A DNA stretch of 15,079 nucleotides from contig JASFIT010000062.1 in assembly GCA_050122535.1 (NCBI GenBank), positions 1-15,079 on the forward strand. The letters are read 5' to 3'. The stretch comes from JASFEQ01 sp050122535 (lineage in GTDB: Bacteria; Desulfobacterota; DSM-4660; Desulfatiglandales; HGW-15). The notes below the pieces were generated by a model, which had not been told where the DNA came from, did no database searches, and saw nothing but the letters and a program-made list of their open reading frames with translations. Below, piece after piece: positions 13,449 through 15,079 of this stretch. Both the position numbers and the translations under genes were made by a program. Within the stretch, counting starts at the first letter, position 1. The number at the start of each line of letters is the position of its first letter.

Positions 13449-14045
13449 ATGCAATGCAAAAACCATCCTAACAAGCGTGCCCAACACCTTTGCGCGGGTT
13501 GTGGCATTCCCCTTTGCGACGAGTGCGCGGAAGAGACCAAGCCTGATCAATTCTACTGTTTCCAATGTGCCATGCTATCCTCTGTTTCGGCGGTTGGTAC
13601 GAGCATAAAGGGTAAGCGCGAGAAGGCCACAGAAGAAAAAGTAAAGAAAAAGGTAAAACTGGGTGCTTTCCATTATTTTGTGATCGCCGCCGGTGTCCTG
13701 ATCCTGGCCATGTGGGGATTCATCCTCTTTGGTGGTGAAAAGCCCCCTACTGGCACCGTCGATGTTACACAAAACAGCAGGGTTCTACTCTTCCTGGTGG
13801 ACAGTGCCATCAAACGCTATGCCCATTACGAAGGGAATAATTACCCTGAAAGGCTCACTGATCTCATTCCAAAATATCTCTCCTTGGGAGATAGCCAGGC
13901 CACGCAGTTGATCGGCTTGTATTACGAAAGGGATCCTGAAATAGGTTATCGGCTAGCATTGGCCAATCCCACGCCAGGGGAAATGCGTATTATTATAACC
14001 CCCGGTGGCATTCAATATCAACTTCCACCGGGTGAGGGGGCCTAA
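13449..14045 (+). CDS. Zinc-finger, single-TM protein with pseudopilin-like extracytoplasmic domain
   Basis: I do not recognise a named family for the whole 198-residue protein. Residues 3-40 form a B-box-like zinc finger with eight possible ligands: C3-x2-H6, C15-x2-C18, C23-x2-C26 and C37-x2-C40. A strongly basic linker (54-70) leads to one transmembrane helix (about 73-94). By the positive-inside rule the finger is cytoplasmic and the C-terminus is outside. Residues about 108-140 (SAIKRYAHYEGNNYPERLTDLIPKYL) resemble the alpha-helix plus 'YP..L..LvPKYL' pattern found after the N-terminal helix in type II secretion pseudopilins such as GspG. It has no prepilin cleavage site itself. AGGAG lies about ten bases before the ATG. 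Its stop abuts the ATG of the prepilin gene (TAAATG), so the two are surely co-translated. A linker between the pilus machinery and the cytoplasm is my inference. Confidence 0.8.
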   Translation: MQCKNHPNKRAQHLCAGCGIPLCDECAEETKPDQFYCFQCAMLSSVSAVGTSIKGKREKATEEKVKKKVKLGAFHYFVIAAGVLILAMWGFILFGGEKPPTGTVDVTQNSRVLLFLVDSAIKRYAHYEGNNYPERLTDLIPKYLSLGDSQATQLIGLYYERDPEIGYRLALANPTPGEMRIIITPGGIQYQLPPGEGA

Positions 14046-14498
14046 ATGAGGAGAAATGCCGGCTTTACCTTGGTAGAGCTCATGGTGGTCATAGCCATTG
14101 TGGGTGCTTTGTCTGCTACGGCATTGCCGCTTTACCGCACGTATCGAATGCGGGCGTATGGTTCGGAGGCTTCTTTGATGCTGCGAAAGCTTCTGGATGC
14201 CCAGATCATCTATTACCTGGAAAACAATAGGTTTTTTCCAGAAAATGACACGCCCGTTATCATATTCAAGGATGATGCACCGACCAAAGCGGAGTTTGGA
14301 CAGATCAGCAATGCCCTCAAGATAATCATTCCCGCGGGCCATCAACTGCACTATGATATTCGAGCCTTTCCAGCCTCGGCCGATGAGTCCTGCACCATTG
14401 TCATTTCTGCCGACTTCCCTATTTATAAAGACGGGAGCAGGCAATTGATTGGAAACGTGACCAGAGGAGGAATTATTACGATTTTCTCGGCCGGTTAG
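14046..14498 (+). CDS. Type IV prepilin-like protein (minor pilin or pseudopilin)
   Basis: This 150-residue protein begins with a short leader MRRNAG followed by FTLVELMVVIAIVGALSATALPLY. That is a textbook prepilin N-terminus: cleavage after Gly6, mature Phe+1 and Glu+5, then a hydrophobic helix that serves both as membrane anchor and as filament core. A prepilin peptidase (not in this window) would process it. The C-terminal globular part (LRKLLDAQIIYYLENNRFFPEND, then beta-rich sequence) has no pair of cysteines suitable for the usual disulfide loop; only one Cys (TCTIV-like context) is visible. A GAGGGGG ribosome binding site lies in the end of the preceding gene. It may be a type IV pilus minor pilin or a type II secretion pseudopilin; no assembly ATPase or secretin gene is here to decide. 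Confidence 0.88.
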   Translation: MRRNAGFTLVELMVVIAIVGALSATALPLYRTYRMRAYGSEASLMLRKLLDAQIIYYLENNRFFPENDTPVIIFKDDAPTKAEFGQISNALKIIIPAGHQLHYDIRAFPASADESCTIVISADFPIYKDGSRQLIGNVTRGGIITIFSAG

Positions 14499-14629
14499 CG
14501 CCGGCTCCCTTGTCCATTCCTGATCTGTTTTGTCCATCTTGGTCTGGAAGAAACGCCAAAAAAACCCCATGCGGTCAGGCCCAGATCCATCTTCCCTTTC
14601 TCCATTCTCAAGACCATTAATCCAAGACG

Positions 14630-15079
14630 ATGAATCTTCAGTCCCTATTCGAAAATCTTATAAACAGCGGGCCAAAATTCTCTGACCCCGAGGTGACACG
14701 AAAGATCAAGGCCCTCAATATATTTCAGCTGGGCTACATCATGCTGGCCCCCCTCCTGGGTCTTTTCTACTTTTATGTGGGGGCCATTTCCCTCTTTTAT
14801 GTAATCATCGTTGCTGGGCTGCTCATGATCCCATCTGTGATAATTTTGAGGAAGACAAAAGGTATCCTCTGGATGGCCAACTATTCTATTTTTGTCCTCT
14901 GGGCCACCCTTTTTATCGTCTCATGGAACACCGGTGCCATGACTTCAGAAGGAGTCATGTCAACGTCCTGGTTACTGAATGGAGGGATCCTCCTCTTGGC
15001 CGTTTTTTTGAACGGCTATGCATGGGGTGCATTCTGGGCTCTAATAGTCCTCGTGCAAGCGGCTGTTGTCAGCTATCTT
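14630..15079 (+). CDS. Multi-pass membrane protein, N-terminal part (probable sensor kinase or cyclase)
   Basis: An open frame of 150 codons starts at ATG 14630 and runs off the right edge without a stop. After a soluble stretch (MNLQSLFENLINSG, then PEVTRKIKALNIFQ) come about five hydrophobic helices, at residues roughly 32-50, 51-73, 80-98, 113-128 and 130-150. The arrangement resembles the 5-7 TM input domains placed before PAS, histidine kinase or GGDEF modules in Desulfobacterota sensors; the output domain is beyond the window, so the role is inferred. The ribosome binding site is weak. It lies 131 bases after the prepilin gene; PilS-type sensors of pili also have several N-terminal TM helices, so a pilus regulator is one possibility. 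Confidence 0.7.
   Translation, partial: MNLQSLFENLINSGPKFSDPEVTRKIKALNIFQLGYIMLAPLLGLFYFYVGAISLFYVIIVAGLLMIPSVIILRKTKGILWMANYSIFVLWATLFIVSWNTGAMTSEGVMSTSWLLNGGILLLAVFLNGYAWGAFWALIVLVQAAVVSYL

Noticed and set aside
14490..14505. GCCGG-TTAGCG-CCGGC hairpin overlapping the prepilin stop codon as a terminator
   Set aside because: Five-pair stem with no following T-run; it may simply be chance in GC-rich sequence.
13953..14570. Minus-strand 205-codon frame opposite the prepilin gene
   Set aside because: It is antisense to a prepilin with a clear N-terminal signature; the translated product is low in recognisable structure, so it is a shadow frame.
1..15079. CRISPR array, toxin-antitoxin pair, restriction or phage-defence genes
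   Set aside because: No spaced direct repeats of CRISPR type, no small paired genes and no defence-family motifs were visible on either strand.

Overview
The window looks like a chromosomal segment of a Desulfobacterota (deltaproteobacterial, sulfate-reducer-like) genome. This is an inference from gene content: an adenylate kinase with the Cys/His/Cys/Cys metal site known from Desulfovibrio gigas, a selA gene (selenoprotein synthesis), an AlaC-type aminotransferase next to homoserine dehydrogenase and an ApgM-like enzyme, an Mpl ligase, and many palindromic and short-tandem intergenic repeats. I see no phage genes, transposase or CRISPR array. Nearly all genes up to 13.3 kb are on the minus strand; exceptions are a universal stress protein and tRNA-His.

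Layout. At 1-1015 (minus) a TetR-family regulator precedes the start of an acyl-CoA dehydrogenase that runs off the left edge. A perfect 8+8 bp palindrome sits over the regulator's probable promoter. A divergent universal stress protein gene follows (plus). At 1.7-2.0 kb a repeat-rich gap separates it from convergent selA (minus). Next come tRNA-His(GTG) with encoded CCA and a pair of inverted heptamer repeats. Then adenylate kinase (minus, own promoter) and the operon alaC - hom - apgM-like (minus, 8432 to 4616), with a good promoter at 8491-8520. A 411-nt gap holds a large nested palindromic element (8604-8793). Upstream lie recG, pcm and mpl (minus). At 13.3-13.4 kb there is a divergent promoter region. 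Three plus-strand genes follow to the right edge: a zinc-finger/transmembrane/pseudopilin-like protein, a type IV prepilin-like protein that directly abuts it, and the N-terminal multi-TM part of a membrane protein, probably a sensor.

How the genes work together. The alaC-hom-apgM operon looks like amino-acid metabolism of the aspartate/threonine branch. The ApgM-like protein there may be the homoserine kinase rather than a glycolytic mutase. mpl (peptidoglycan recycling), pcm (protein repair) and recG (replication-fork rescue) form a housekeeping run. The TetR gene is probably an autoregulated controller of the neighbouring acyl-CoA dehydrogenase. The right-edge trio may be a surface-filament or envelope-sensing module and is the least conventional protein-coding part of the window.

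The most unusual DNA is intergenic. At least four different families of palindromic or short tandem repeats occupy the larger gaps, and two of them (1693-1861 and 8604-8793) have nested stem-loop architecture.
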